From contig JADGGM010000221.1 of NCBI GenBank assembly GCA_019689955.1, positions 1 through 5,863 on the forward strand: a stretch of 5,863 bases of DNA, written 5' to 3'. The stretch is from Gemmatimonadaceae bacterium (GTDB lineage: Bacteria > Gemmatimonadota > Gemmatimonadetes > Gemmatimonadales > Gemmatimonadaceae). Below, piece by piece: positions 1 to 5,523 of this stretch; position 1 is the stretch's first letter; every line of letters starts with the position of its first letter. The notes below the pieces were generated by a model. It saw nothing but the letters and a program-made list of their open reading frames with translations, was not told the origin of the DNA and ran no database searches. Both the position numbers and the translations under genes were made by a program.

Positions 1-16
1 GCGCTAGATTCGTCGC

Positions 17-1372
17 ATGCACACACCCTCCCCTTCCCTCCGTCTCGCCGCGCGCGCGGCCGTGCTCCTCCTGGCCGGCGCGCTGCTCGCGGCCCCGCGC
101 CGCGCCGCCGCCCAGGCCGACGCCACGGCCACGCACCTCTCCCGCATCGAGCGCCGCATCGCGCAGGCGGTCGATGCCCACAACGCCGAAGCGCTCGCGC
201 TGCTCGAGCGCACCGTCAACATCAACAGCGGCACGCTGAACCTCGACGGTGTGCGCCGCGTCGGCGACGTCTTCCGGCGGGAGCTCGACGCGCTCGGCTT
301 CACCACGCGCTGGGTGGACGGCGCCGCCTTCCACCGGGCCGGCCACCTCGTGGCCGAGCGCAAGGGGAACGGCCCGCGCGTGCTCCTCATCGGCCATCTC
401 GACACCGTGTTCGAGCCCTCGAGCCCCTTCCAGAAGTTCGAGCGCCTCGATGATTCCACCGCGCGCGGCCCCGGGATCATCGACATGAAGGGGGGCGACG
501 TGATCGCGATCTACGCGCTCCGCGCCTTGAAGGACGCCGGCGTCCTCGACCGCCTCTCCGTCACCGTCGTGTTCCACGGCGACGAGGAAGACGCCGGCAC
601 CCCGCTCGACTCCGCGCGCCACGCCCTCGTCGAGGCCGCACGCGGAGCGGCCGCGGCGATCGGCTTCGAGGACGGTGCGGCGGACCCGCGCACCGCCGTG
701 ATCGCGCGCCGCAGCGCCGGCGGGTGGACCCTACGCGTCACCGGGACCCCGGCGCACTCGTCGCAGATCTTCACCCCGTCGGTCGGCGCGGGCGCGGTGT
801 ACGAGACGGCGCGCGTGCTGAACCAGTTCTACACGGCCCTCTCCAAGGAGCAGTACCTCACCGTGAGCCCCGGCCTCTCCCTCGGCGGCACCACAGTGAC
901 GGTCGACAGCTCGCTCACCACCGGCACCGCGGCCGGCAAGAGCAACGTCGTGGCCGGGACCATGGTGACCGTTGGCGACCTGCGCGCCATCTCGCCGGAG
1001 CAGATCGCGCGCACGAAAGCGACCATGCGCGAGATCGTCGCCGCGCACCTCCCCGGCACGTCGTCCGAGATCACCTTCGACGACGGCTACCCCCCGATGG
1101 CGCCCACCGCCGGGAACCGGAAGCTGCTCGCCATCTACGACCAGGCGAGCCGCGACCTCGGTTTCGGCCCCGTCGAAGCGGTGGACCCGTCGCGCGCCGG
1201 GGCCGCGGACGTGTCGTTCGTCGCGGCGCTCGTCCCCATGGCGATCGACGGGATCGGCCTCTCGGGGCACAGCGACCACACCCCGGACGAGACCGCCGAC
1301 CTGCGCATGCTCCCCGTGCTCACCAAGCGCGCGGCGCTCATGCTCTACCGGCTCTCGCAGACGACGCCGTAG
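17..1372 (+). CDS. Exported M20-family metallopeptidase, glutamate carboxypeptidase (CPG2)-like
   Basis: A 451-residue zinc peptidase, expected to release C-terminal residues (often Glu) from peptides or folate-like conjugates outside the cytoplasmic membrane. Residues 1-34 look like a Sec signal: basic N-region, hydrophobic AAVLLLAGALLAA, then a likely cleavage in RRAAAQA. M20 metal-site motifs occur in order: IGHLDT (H127, D129), GPGIIDMKGGD (bridging D156), HGDEED (catalytic E190, metal ligand E191), GFEDG (E218), and HTPDE near the C-terminus (H421). Residues about 236-345 form the lid/dimerisation domain, with the typical GTPAHSS (H247). Length fits the family. The start was chosen because it gives the signal peptide; only 16 nt precede it, with no clear Shine-Dalgarno, so its promoter is outside the window. 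It is followed after 35 nt by pepE on the same strand. The M20 family is certain; the substrate is inferred, and related aminoacylases or dipeptidases cannot be excluded. Confidence 0.93.
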   Translation: MHTPSPSLRLAARAAVLLLAGALLAAPRRAAAQADATATHLSRIERRIAQAVDAHNAEALALLERTVNINSGTLNLDGVRRVGDVFRRELDALGFTTRWVDGAAFHRAGHLVAERKGNGPRVLLIGHLDTVFEPSSPFQKFERLDDSTARGPGIIDMKGGDVIAIYALRALKDAGVLDRLSVTVVFHGDEEDAGTPLDSARHALVEAARGAAAAIGFEDGAADPRTAVIARRSAGGWTLRVTGTPAHSSQIFTPSVGAGAVYETARVLNQFYTALSKEQYLTVSPGLSLGGTTVTVDSSLTTGTAAGKSNVVAGTMVTVGDLRAISPEQIARTKATMREIVAAHLPGTSSEITFDDGYPPMAPTAGNRKLLAIYDQASRDLGFGPVEAVDPSRAGAADVSFVAALVPMAIDGIGLSGHSDHTPDETADLRMLPVLTKRAALMLYRLSQTTP

Positions 1373-1407
1373 CACGCGCGCCGCGTCTCGACCGACTCAC
1401 GTTCCGG

Positions 1408-2157
1408 ATGATGCACGTGTCTCCCGCACGCACGCCCCGTCTCCTTCTCCTCAGCAACTCGCGCGCTCCCGACGGCGCGTATCTCCGCTGGCCCGCCGAC
1501 GAGATCCGAGACTTCCTCGGCCCATCGCGTCGATCGGCCGTCTTCGTCCCGTACGCCGCCGTCCCGGGAACGCCGAGCGTGTACGACGGGTACACCGCGC
1601 GCGTGCGCGAGGCGTTCGCCAACGTCGGCGTCTCGATCACCTCGGTGCACGAGGCGCCCGATCCCGTCGCCGCCGTGCGGAGCGCGGACGTGATCGTCGT
1701 GGGCGGCGGGAACACGTTCCATCTCCTCACGCAGCTCTACATCACCGGCCTGCGCGACGCCATCCAGGCCGCCGTGCGCGCCGGGACGCCGTACATCGGG
1801 TGGAGCGCCGGGTCGAACGTCGCCTGCCCCACGATCTCGACGACGAACGACATGCCGATCATCCAGCCGCCGTCGTTCGACGCGCTCGGCCTCGTGCCGT
1901 TCCAGATCAACCCGCACTACACCGACGCGCACCCGCCCGGGCACCAAGGAGAAACACGCGCCGAGCGCATCGCGGAGCTCCTCGCGCTGCACCCGAGCAT
2001 CGCGGTGGTTGGATTGCGCGAAGGGACGTTGCTCCGCGTTGAGGGCGACGCGGTACGGCTCGCCGGCGTCGGAGCGCGCGTGTTCCGTGCGGGGTGCGAG
2101 CCCGTGGAGCACACGAGCACGGCCTGGACCAACGTGCACGCGATCGGAGCCGCGTAG
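1408..2157 (+). CDS. pepE: Peptidase E (alpha-aspartyl dipeptidase, S51)
   Basis: A 249-residue cytoplasmic serine peptidase that hydrolyses dipeptides with N-terminal Asp (Asp-X). The core begins at about residue 11 (RLLLLSNSRAPDG), and the family's VVGGGNTFHLL loop is at 97-107. The catalytic triad known from Salmonella and E. coli PepE is visible: nucleophile S133 in GWSAGSN, D148 in TTNDMPI, and H170 in INPHYTDAH. The GWSAGSN and NPHYTDAH motifs separate it from cyanophycinases of the same S51 family. It is about 20 residues longer than E. coli PepE (229), mostly at the N- and C-termini. There are two tandem ATG codons (1408 and 1411) and neither has a clear Shine-Dalgarno; the open frame extends upstream within the M20 gene but carries no family homology there. 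No signal peptide. Its position 35 nt after the M20 gene suggests co-transcription and translational coupling. Confidence 0.93.
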   Translation: MMHVSPARTPRLLLLSNSRAPDGAYLRWPADEIRDFLGPSRRSAVFVPYAAVPGTPSVYDGYTARVREAFANVGVSITSVHEAPDPVAAVRSADVIVVGGGNTFHLLTQLYITGLRDAIQAAVRAGTPYIGWSAGSNVACPTISTTNDMPIIQPPSFDALGLVPFQINPHYTDAHPPGHQGETRAERIAELLALHPSIAVVGLREGTLLRVEGDAVRLAGVGARVFRAGCEPVEHTSTAWTNVHAIGAA

Positions 2158-2190
2158 CGCTCGGCGAGCGTCCACGCGGCTCCGGCCGCG
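2158..2190. terminator. Two hairpins in the convergent pepE/rtcB gap, possible bidirectional terminator
   Basis: Two perfect inverted repeats fill most of the 41-nt gap between the convergent stops. The first is CGCTC-GGC-GAGCG (2158-2170, starting right after the pepE stop); the second is CGCGGC-TCCG-GCCGCG (2175-2190). Neither is followed by a T-run on either strand, so intrinsic termination is only plausible. Short GC palindromes are also common by chance at this base composition. Confidence 0.35.
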
Positions 2191-2198
2191 CCCCGTGC

Positions 2199-3425
2199 TC
2201 AGTCCTTGTACGGATCCACCTCGTTCGCCCCCGCCATCACCACGATGAGCGGGGTGAGCGTGTGGAGCACTTCCACCGTTCCTTCCTGCGCCGCGAGCAC
2301 CTGCGGCAGCCGGCGGTAGACGTGCGGGCTCTCGTCCGGCCCGCCGCCGCGGAGGATGACCCCCTTCTCCTTCACCCACGCGTGCATCATCTCCGGGCTC
2401 ACCCGCCCCGGCTTGATGATCTCCCCCGTCTTCCGGTTCCGCTTCCCCGCCGCCTGCGTGCGCGACATGATCCGCCCCGCACCGTGCACCGTGGAGTAGA
2501 GCGCCGCGCGCTGCGTCTCCTGCACCTCCGGCGTCGCGTGCTCGGGGAGCGTGCCGCGGACGATCACCGCATCATCGCCCATCGAGCCCCCGATGAACCC
2601 GAGCTGTCCCGGGAACGCCGGCGTCGCCCCCTTCCGGACCACGACCACCTCTTCCCCCGCGTGCGTCTCCTTCCACGCGAAGTTGTGGTGATTGTGGACG
2701 AGCTCGCGCTCCGTGGCGCCGAGGATTGACACCACCTTGCGCGCCACCCATTCGCGCCCCGCGTACGCGTACTGCCCCGCGAGCGTCATGAGGTGCCAGT
2801 AGTCGTGCCCGATCGGCTGCGCGAGGTCGAGCAGCACCTCGCGCTCCGGCACGCGCGCGCCCCACGCCTCGCCTTGTCCGAGCGCGAGGAACGCCGACGC
2901 GATGGTGTGTCCGAAGCCGCGGCTCCCGAAGTGGACGCCGACCCAGAGCGCCCCCGTTTCGTCGGCGAAGACGTCGACGTAGTGGTTCCCGCTCCCGACG
3001 GTGCCGAGCTGCTGGCGCGCCTTCACGTGGAGCGCCTGACGGTGCTTGGGCGGCACCGCGTCCCACGCCGGGTCGTCGAACAGCGGGTGGTCCGTCGGCG
3101 CATCGTCCGCGCGGTTCTTCCGGCCGAGCCCGAAGCTGATCGTGTCCGCGATCTCATCGGCGATCGTCGAGAGCGCCTCGCGGAGCTTGGCCGGCGTATC
3201 GCCGAGCGCGTCGAGCGTCATGTCGGTGCGGATGGCCGCGTTCCCGCACGCGATGTCGAACCCGACGCCCACGACCGACACCTGCCCGCGGTACGCGGCG
3301 ACGCCGCCGATCGGCATCACGTATCCGACGTGCCCATCCGCCATGAGCGCCGCGTCGACCGCGCGCTCGCGGACGTGCTGGAACTGGACGATCGTCTGCT
3401 GGTCGTGCTGCCCGAAGATCTTCAT
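2199..3425 (-). CDS. rtcB: RNA-splicing ligase RtcB (3'-phosphate/5'-OH RNA ligase)
   Basis: A 408-residue protein, the same length as E. coli RtcB. RtcB joins RNA 2',3'-cyclic phosphate or 3'-phosphate ends to 5'-OH ends, using GTP and Mn2+ through a guanylated histidine. Visible conserved sites: D57 and C60 in GFDIACGNAA, GSGNH (H148), VHFGSRGFGH (H165, H173), HNHHNFAW (H244-H247), and HGAGRIMSR, whose H314 should be the guanylated residue. All expected metal and nucleotide ligands are present, so it should be active. The ATG at 3423-3425 is chosen because MKIFGQ is where family homology begins; the open frame runs on to 3632 without family sequence. There is no good Shine-Dalgarno at this start. 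It is convergent with pepE and shows no rtcA, rtcR or archease neighbour. DIACGN replaces the DIGCGM form of E. coli RtcB, which I recall from a separate bacterial RtcB clade. Role inferred: RNA repair after endonuclease damage or tRNA healing. Confidence 0.95.
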   Translation of the reverse strand: MKIFGQHDQQTIVQFQHVRERAVDAALMADGHVGYVMPIGGVAAYRGQVSVVGVGFDIACGNAAIRTDMTLDALGDTPAKLREALSTIADEIADTISFGLGRKNRADDAPTDHPLFDDPAWDAVPPKHRQALHVKARQQLGTVGSGNHYVDVFADETGALWVGVHFGSRGFGHTIASAFLALGQGEAWGARVPEREVLLDLAQPIGHDYWHLMTLAGQYAYAGREWVARKVVSILGATERELVHNHHNFAWKETHAGEEVVVVRKGATPAFPGQLGFIGGSMGDDAVIVRGTLPEHATPEVQETQRAALYSTVHGAGRIMSRTQAAGKRNRKTGEIIKPGRVSPEMMHAWVKEKGVILRGGGPDESPHVYRRLPQVLAAQEGTVEVLHTLTPLIVVMAGANEVDPYKD

Positions 3426-3631
3426 GGCCCGTGTCTGTCGCTCGCTCGCGGGCGTGGCGGCGCACCGTGATGGTCCTGGGCGCTCCCGCGCCCGCCATGC
3501 CCGGCAAACAAAAATCGCGTCGCCGACGCTCGGCCTCGAGCGCTCAGCGCATCGAGGGTGGCCGCTGTCCGGGCGCGTGGCGCGCGGAGCAGTGGACCGA
3601 GAGCATCGGGACGCGACTCCCAGGGGCGGCA

Positions 3632-3660
3632 AAGCTATGGCGGGCGTACTCGTCTGTCAA
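3632..3660 (-). promoter_or_regulatory. Candidate sigma70-type promoter for rtcB
   Basis: On the minus strand a perfect TTGACA (-35, 3655-3660) is followed by exactly 17 nt and TAGCTT (-10, 3632-3637), which keeps the important T1, A2 and T6 of TATAAT. It would start transcription near 3625, about 200 nt before the rtcB ATG, and lies just downstream of the lipoprotein gene's hairpins. The exact -35 box in such GC-rich DNA is the main support; the -10 is weak and the leader would be long. Confidence 0.4.
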
Positions 3661-3661
3661 T

Positions 3662-3710
3662 GGCGCACAGCGCCCCTCGGGCGCCGCACCGGTGCTGTGG
3701 GTGCGGCGCC
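3662..3710 (-). terminator. Strong hairpin after the heme-binding lipoprotein gene
   Basis: GGCGCCGCACC (3680-3690) pairs perfectly with GGTGCGGCGCC (3700-3710): an 11-bp stem with a 9-nt loop, 17 nt past the lipoprotein stop on the minus strand. A second small hairpin, GGCGC-ACA-GCGCC (3662-3674), follows. There is no U-run after either stem, so it may terminate inefficiently, need Rho, or protect the mRNA 3' end. Confidence 0.5.
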
Positions 3711-3727
3711 AGAACAGGGTGAGATGC

Positions 3728-4579
3728 TCAGTGTGAGCCCGTCGCGCTCGCGACGGTGCTGTGTCCGATCGGGAAGTCCGTCGGCAGCGCCTGGCTGATC
3801 GCCGTGGCCGCGTCGCTGCACTCCGGGTGGCCGAAGCCGCTCGCGCTCGTTCCGGTGGAGTCGATGTCGTAGATGATGTTGTCGAAGGCCGGCGGGGTGC
3901 TGACGCCGGCCGGGACGTGGTCGAGCCCGAGGTTGAAGCGCGTCTTCCACGCGATGTTGTGGTCCGCGCAGCTCGCGTCGCCGCTCACGCCGAGCCCGCC
4001 GAGGAGCGTCCCATCGCTCGCGTAGAGCGCCACACCGCCGCCGAACACGTTGATCCCGCCGATGCGCTTGCCGACCATGAAGTCTTTCTCGGTCCCGTAG
4101 TCGGCCGCGTTGCCGCCGTACGCCACGGCGGGATCCACGGGGTTGCTCTCTTGCAGCCCGAAGAGCGTGCCGCCGGGCTGTGTCGGCGCGTACAGGTTGG
4201 CGCTCGAGAGCGCGAGCTGCGGGAGGCTGAACGCGTTCGCCGTGTTCGCTTTCTGCGCCGAGATCACGCGGCTCCCTTGCCACTGGTCCCCTTCCTTCGC
4301 GCCGGTGAACGCCACGGCGACGACGATCCCGTTCCGGTCGACGACGGCCCCCCACATGTCGAGATTGAAGCCGCCGTTGTCGGTGTTGCGCGCCGCCGTC
4401 AGGGCGGCCTCGAGCTGATCGTGCGTGGGCAGCCGCTCATCGAACTGTGCGCGCCGCGTCGCCGAGGGCGCGGCCTCGGAGTCGCTGCACGCGGTGATCC
4501 CTGCGAGCGGCGCGATGGCGGCGGCCGCGGACAGGAGGATGCGAGCGAGCGGTGCGAGCGGTGGAGGATGGTACAGCAT
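3728..4579 (-). CDS. Lipoprotein with GlcG/HbpS-type heme-binding domain (DUF336)
   Basis: A 283-residue protein. Residues 1-30 are a lipoprotein signal: short N-region, hydrophobic ILLSAAAAIAPLAG, and lipobox ITAC with the lipidated Cys at 31. It is thus expected to be membrane-anchored outside the cytoplasm. The mature part matches the HbpS/GlcG (PF03928-like) fold: an N-terminal helix HDQLEAALTAAR (53-64), WGAVVDRNGIVVAVAFTG (76-93), SAQKANTANAFS (107-118), and GGVALYASDGTLLGGLGVSGDAS (181-203). Typical members are about 140-150 residues, so this has an inserted loop (about 119-180) and a C-terminal extension (about 215-283). C204 (DASCADH) and C254 (HPECSD) could form a disulfide. The family binds or degrades heme or acts as a redox-linked sensor partner; the actual role here is not shown. 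The ATG at 4577-4579 is fixed by a GGAGG 5 nt upstream and by the signal peptide. It appears monocistronic. Confidence 0.85.
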   Translation of the reverse strand: MLYHPPPLAPLARILLSAAAAIAPLAGITACSDSEAAPSATRRAQFDERLPTHDQLEAALTAARNTDNGGFNLDMWGAVVDRNGIVVAVAFTGAKEGDQWQGSRVISAQKANTANAFSLPQLALSSANLYAPTQPGGTLFGLQESNPVDPAVAYGGNAADYGTEKDFMVGKRIGGINVFGGGVALYASDGTLLGGLGVSGDASCADHNIAWKTRFNLGLDHVPAGVSTPPAFDNIIYDIDSTGTSASGFGHPECSDAATAISQALPTDFPIGHSTVASATGSH

Positions 4580-4584
4580 AACAA

Positions 4585-4589
4585 CCTCC
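4585..4589 (-). promoter_or_regulatory. Shine-Dalgarno site of the heme-binding lipoprotein gene
   Basis: On the minus strand GGAGG is followed by TTGTT and the ATG, a textbook 5-nt spacing. It is the only strong ribosome binding site in the window and decides the start against the longer open frame reaching 4735. Confidence 0.85.
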
Positions 4590-4601
4590 GGTGGGAGAGA
4601 T

Positions 4602-4620
4602 GCGCCGGGGAGTCCGGCGC
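4602..4620 (-). promoter_or_regulatory. Hairpin in the 5' leader of the lipoprotein gene
   Basis: GCGCCGG (4602-4608) and CCGGCGC (4614-4620) form a perfect 7-bp stem with a 5-nt loop. It sits 12 nt upstream of the Shine-Dalgarno, where an RNA structure could influence ribosome access or mRNA stability. The function is inferred from position only. Confidence 0.3.
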
Positions 4621-4898
4621 GACGCGACGAGCGCGCTCGCGGGACGGTCCGCAAAACGCACGTCGTCGGAAAGGCACGGCCTACGACACGTGCCCGGCGT
4701 CTCGATGTGACGCTTCCCCATTCTCGCGTTCCCACTCATGCACCCACTGCCCGCACGGGAAAGGGAGCCCACGTTAGTTGGTTTGGGCTATGGGAGCAAG
4801 ACGAGACGAACGCGCCTGCATCGGCGACGTGCTCGCCGTCGGATGGCGGCGCTCGCGGGCTCGCGTGTTTCGACGTCGCGATCGCGGACGCTGGAGCT

Positions 4899-4915
4899 CG
4901 GTGATCAGATCACCG
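4899..4915. promoter_or_regulatory. Perfect 17-bp palindrome, operator or terminator
   Basis: CGGTGATC-A-GATCACCG is an 8+1+8 inverted repeat. It lies 11 nt past the TGA of the VOC remnant (minus strand), where it could form a 6-bp stem with a 5-nt loop as a terminator. A one-base spacer is also typical of operators for dimeric regulators. No T-run follows it on the minus strand. Confidence 0.4.
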
Positions 4916-4926
4916 CGCGTTCCACA

Positions 4927-5523
4927 TCAGTCGACAGGCTCATCGATCGCGCCAACCGGCGGCTCGGCCGGCGGCTCGTAGAGCACGCCGCCGGGCCCGC
5001 GGAATTCGACGGAGTGGAAGGACATCCCGTCGATCACCGGTGTGGACCGGAGTCCGGGCGCGGTGAGGTGCGTGCGCGTGGGGAGCTGTGTCGCATCGTC
5101 GGCGTCGTGCACCCTCCGTGTCGCGAGTGCTCCGCGCACGGGGCCGCCGACGGCCCGCACATTTACCGCCCCCGCACCGCTATCGCTGACGTCGAAGCGT
5201 ATCGTGCTTTCGTCGTCGTGCATGGTGCGAAAGCCGAACGTCTCGGCGAGGACACGCTCGATGGGCTCGCGCCCTCCGCCCCCCCCGACCCAGAGCGTGG
5301 CGCAGTGCAAGCCGCGGATGGTGTGCTCGTGTCCGATCCCTGGTGCTTTCCCTGGCGCGGGACGCCCCTCAGCGCTGGGGCGGCCGCCGAGCTGGAGCAT
5401 CATGCCGTCGGGGTCTCGAAAAGCGATAACGTGATAGCCGTCGGTACCCCTGCCGCGCGTAGTCGGCCTCTTGTAGGCGACGCCGTGCTGGTTGAAGCAC
5501 TCCGTCGGTTCATCCCCGCGCAC
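4927..5523 (-). pseudogene. 5'-truncated VOC family / ring-cleaving dioxygenase (glyoxalase-like) remnant
   Basis: The open frame encodes 198 residues that read as the end of one VOC module (HGVAYKRP to FRDPDGMMLQLGG, about 13-47), a linker, and a second module (IRGLHCATLWV at 69-79, ETFGFR at 94-99, FHSVEFRGPGGVLYE at 169-183, AIDEPVD at the end). This order matches two-module MhqO/LinE-type ring-cleaving dioxygenases, usually about 310-320 residues, so roughly the first third is missing. Its first six codons (GTG start) come from the CRISPR repeat; family-like sequence starts at the repeat border (5505), and upstream the frame soon hits a stop in the first spacer. H73 and E183 of the metal site are kept, but the expected VHH segment before the AFR-like strand (here GALATRRVHDADDA, 131-144) seems lost in frame. 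A run of eight C (plus strand, 5279-5286) gives a Gly5 stretch. I infer a decaying gene without its own start; a short functional single-module protein starting at M41 or M42 is less likely. Confidence 0.65.

Larger units (their letters stand above)
3426..3727. other. 302-nt intergenic region upstream of rtcB
   Basis: No supported gene lies here. The stretch holds the 5' leader and a candidate promoter of rtcB (minus strand) and, at its right end, hairpins just after the stop of the heme-binding lipoprotein gene. Open frames crossing it (for example an ATG at 3505-3507, minus strand, which runs into rtcB out of frame) have Arg/Ala-rich composition and look like shadows. No tRNA or known riboswitch was recognised. 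Confidence 0.6.
4580..4926. other. 347-nt intergenic region upstream of the lipoprotein gene
   Basis: No gene is supported. The region contains a 7-bp hairpin in the presumed 5' leader of the lipoprotein gene (4602-4620), a less GC-rich patch around 4766-4790 bounded by the inverted repeat AGCCCA/TGGGCT, and a 17-bp palindrome (4899-4915). The promoter of the lipoprotein gene should lie here on the minus strand, but I see no convincing -35/-10 pair. Open frames on the plus strand are Arg-rich shadows. Confidence 0.55.

Noticed and set aside
724..1407. N-terminal extension of pepE into the M20 gene
   Set aside because: The frame is open, but this part has no S51 homology and is a shadow of M20 coding sequence; the peptidase E start fits at 1408/1411.
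972..2042. 356-codon plus-strand open frame spanning the M20/pepE junction
   Set aside because: Arg/Ser-rich shadow in the wrong frame of two clearly recognised genes.
1345..2379. 344-codon minus-strand open frame opposite pepE
   Set aside because: Low-complexity Arg/Gly composition typical of a GC-rich shadow; it overlaps the ends of both pepE and rtcB.
2094..2729. Plus-strand 211-codon open frame opposite the end of rtcB
   Set aside because: Arg/His-rich shadow with no motif, antisense to conserved RtcB residues.
3426..3632. N-terminal extension of rtcB
   Set aside because: RtcB proteins begin at the MK.FGQ-like sequence; the extension is Arg/Ser/Pro-rich and unrelated, and the 408-residue length already matches the family.
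3761..4777. 338-codon plus-strand open frame opposite the lipoprotein gene
   Set aside because: Its translation is Arg/Ala/Val-rich without any recognisable motif, and it is fully antisense to a gene with a lipobox, a Shine-Dalgarno and family motifs.
4766..4800. Possible promoter TTGCTC-17-TAACGT on the minus strand for the lipoprotein gene
   Set aside because: Only three of six matches in each box and more than 150 nt from the start; too weak to call.
4778..4981. Small 67-codon plus-strand open frame near the palindrome
   Set aside because: No Shine-Dalgarno, Arg-rich composition, and it overlaps the VOC remnant; no support for a real gene.
5506..5523. GTG start of the VOC frame inside the CRISPR repeat as a true start codon
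   Set aside because: The start and first six codons are repeat sequence and there is no ribosome binding site designed for it; it is better seen as an accidental open frame on a truncated gene.
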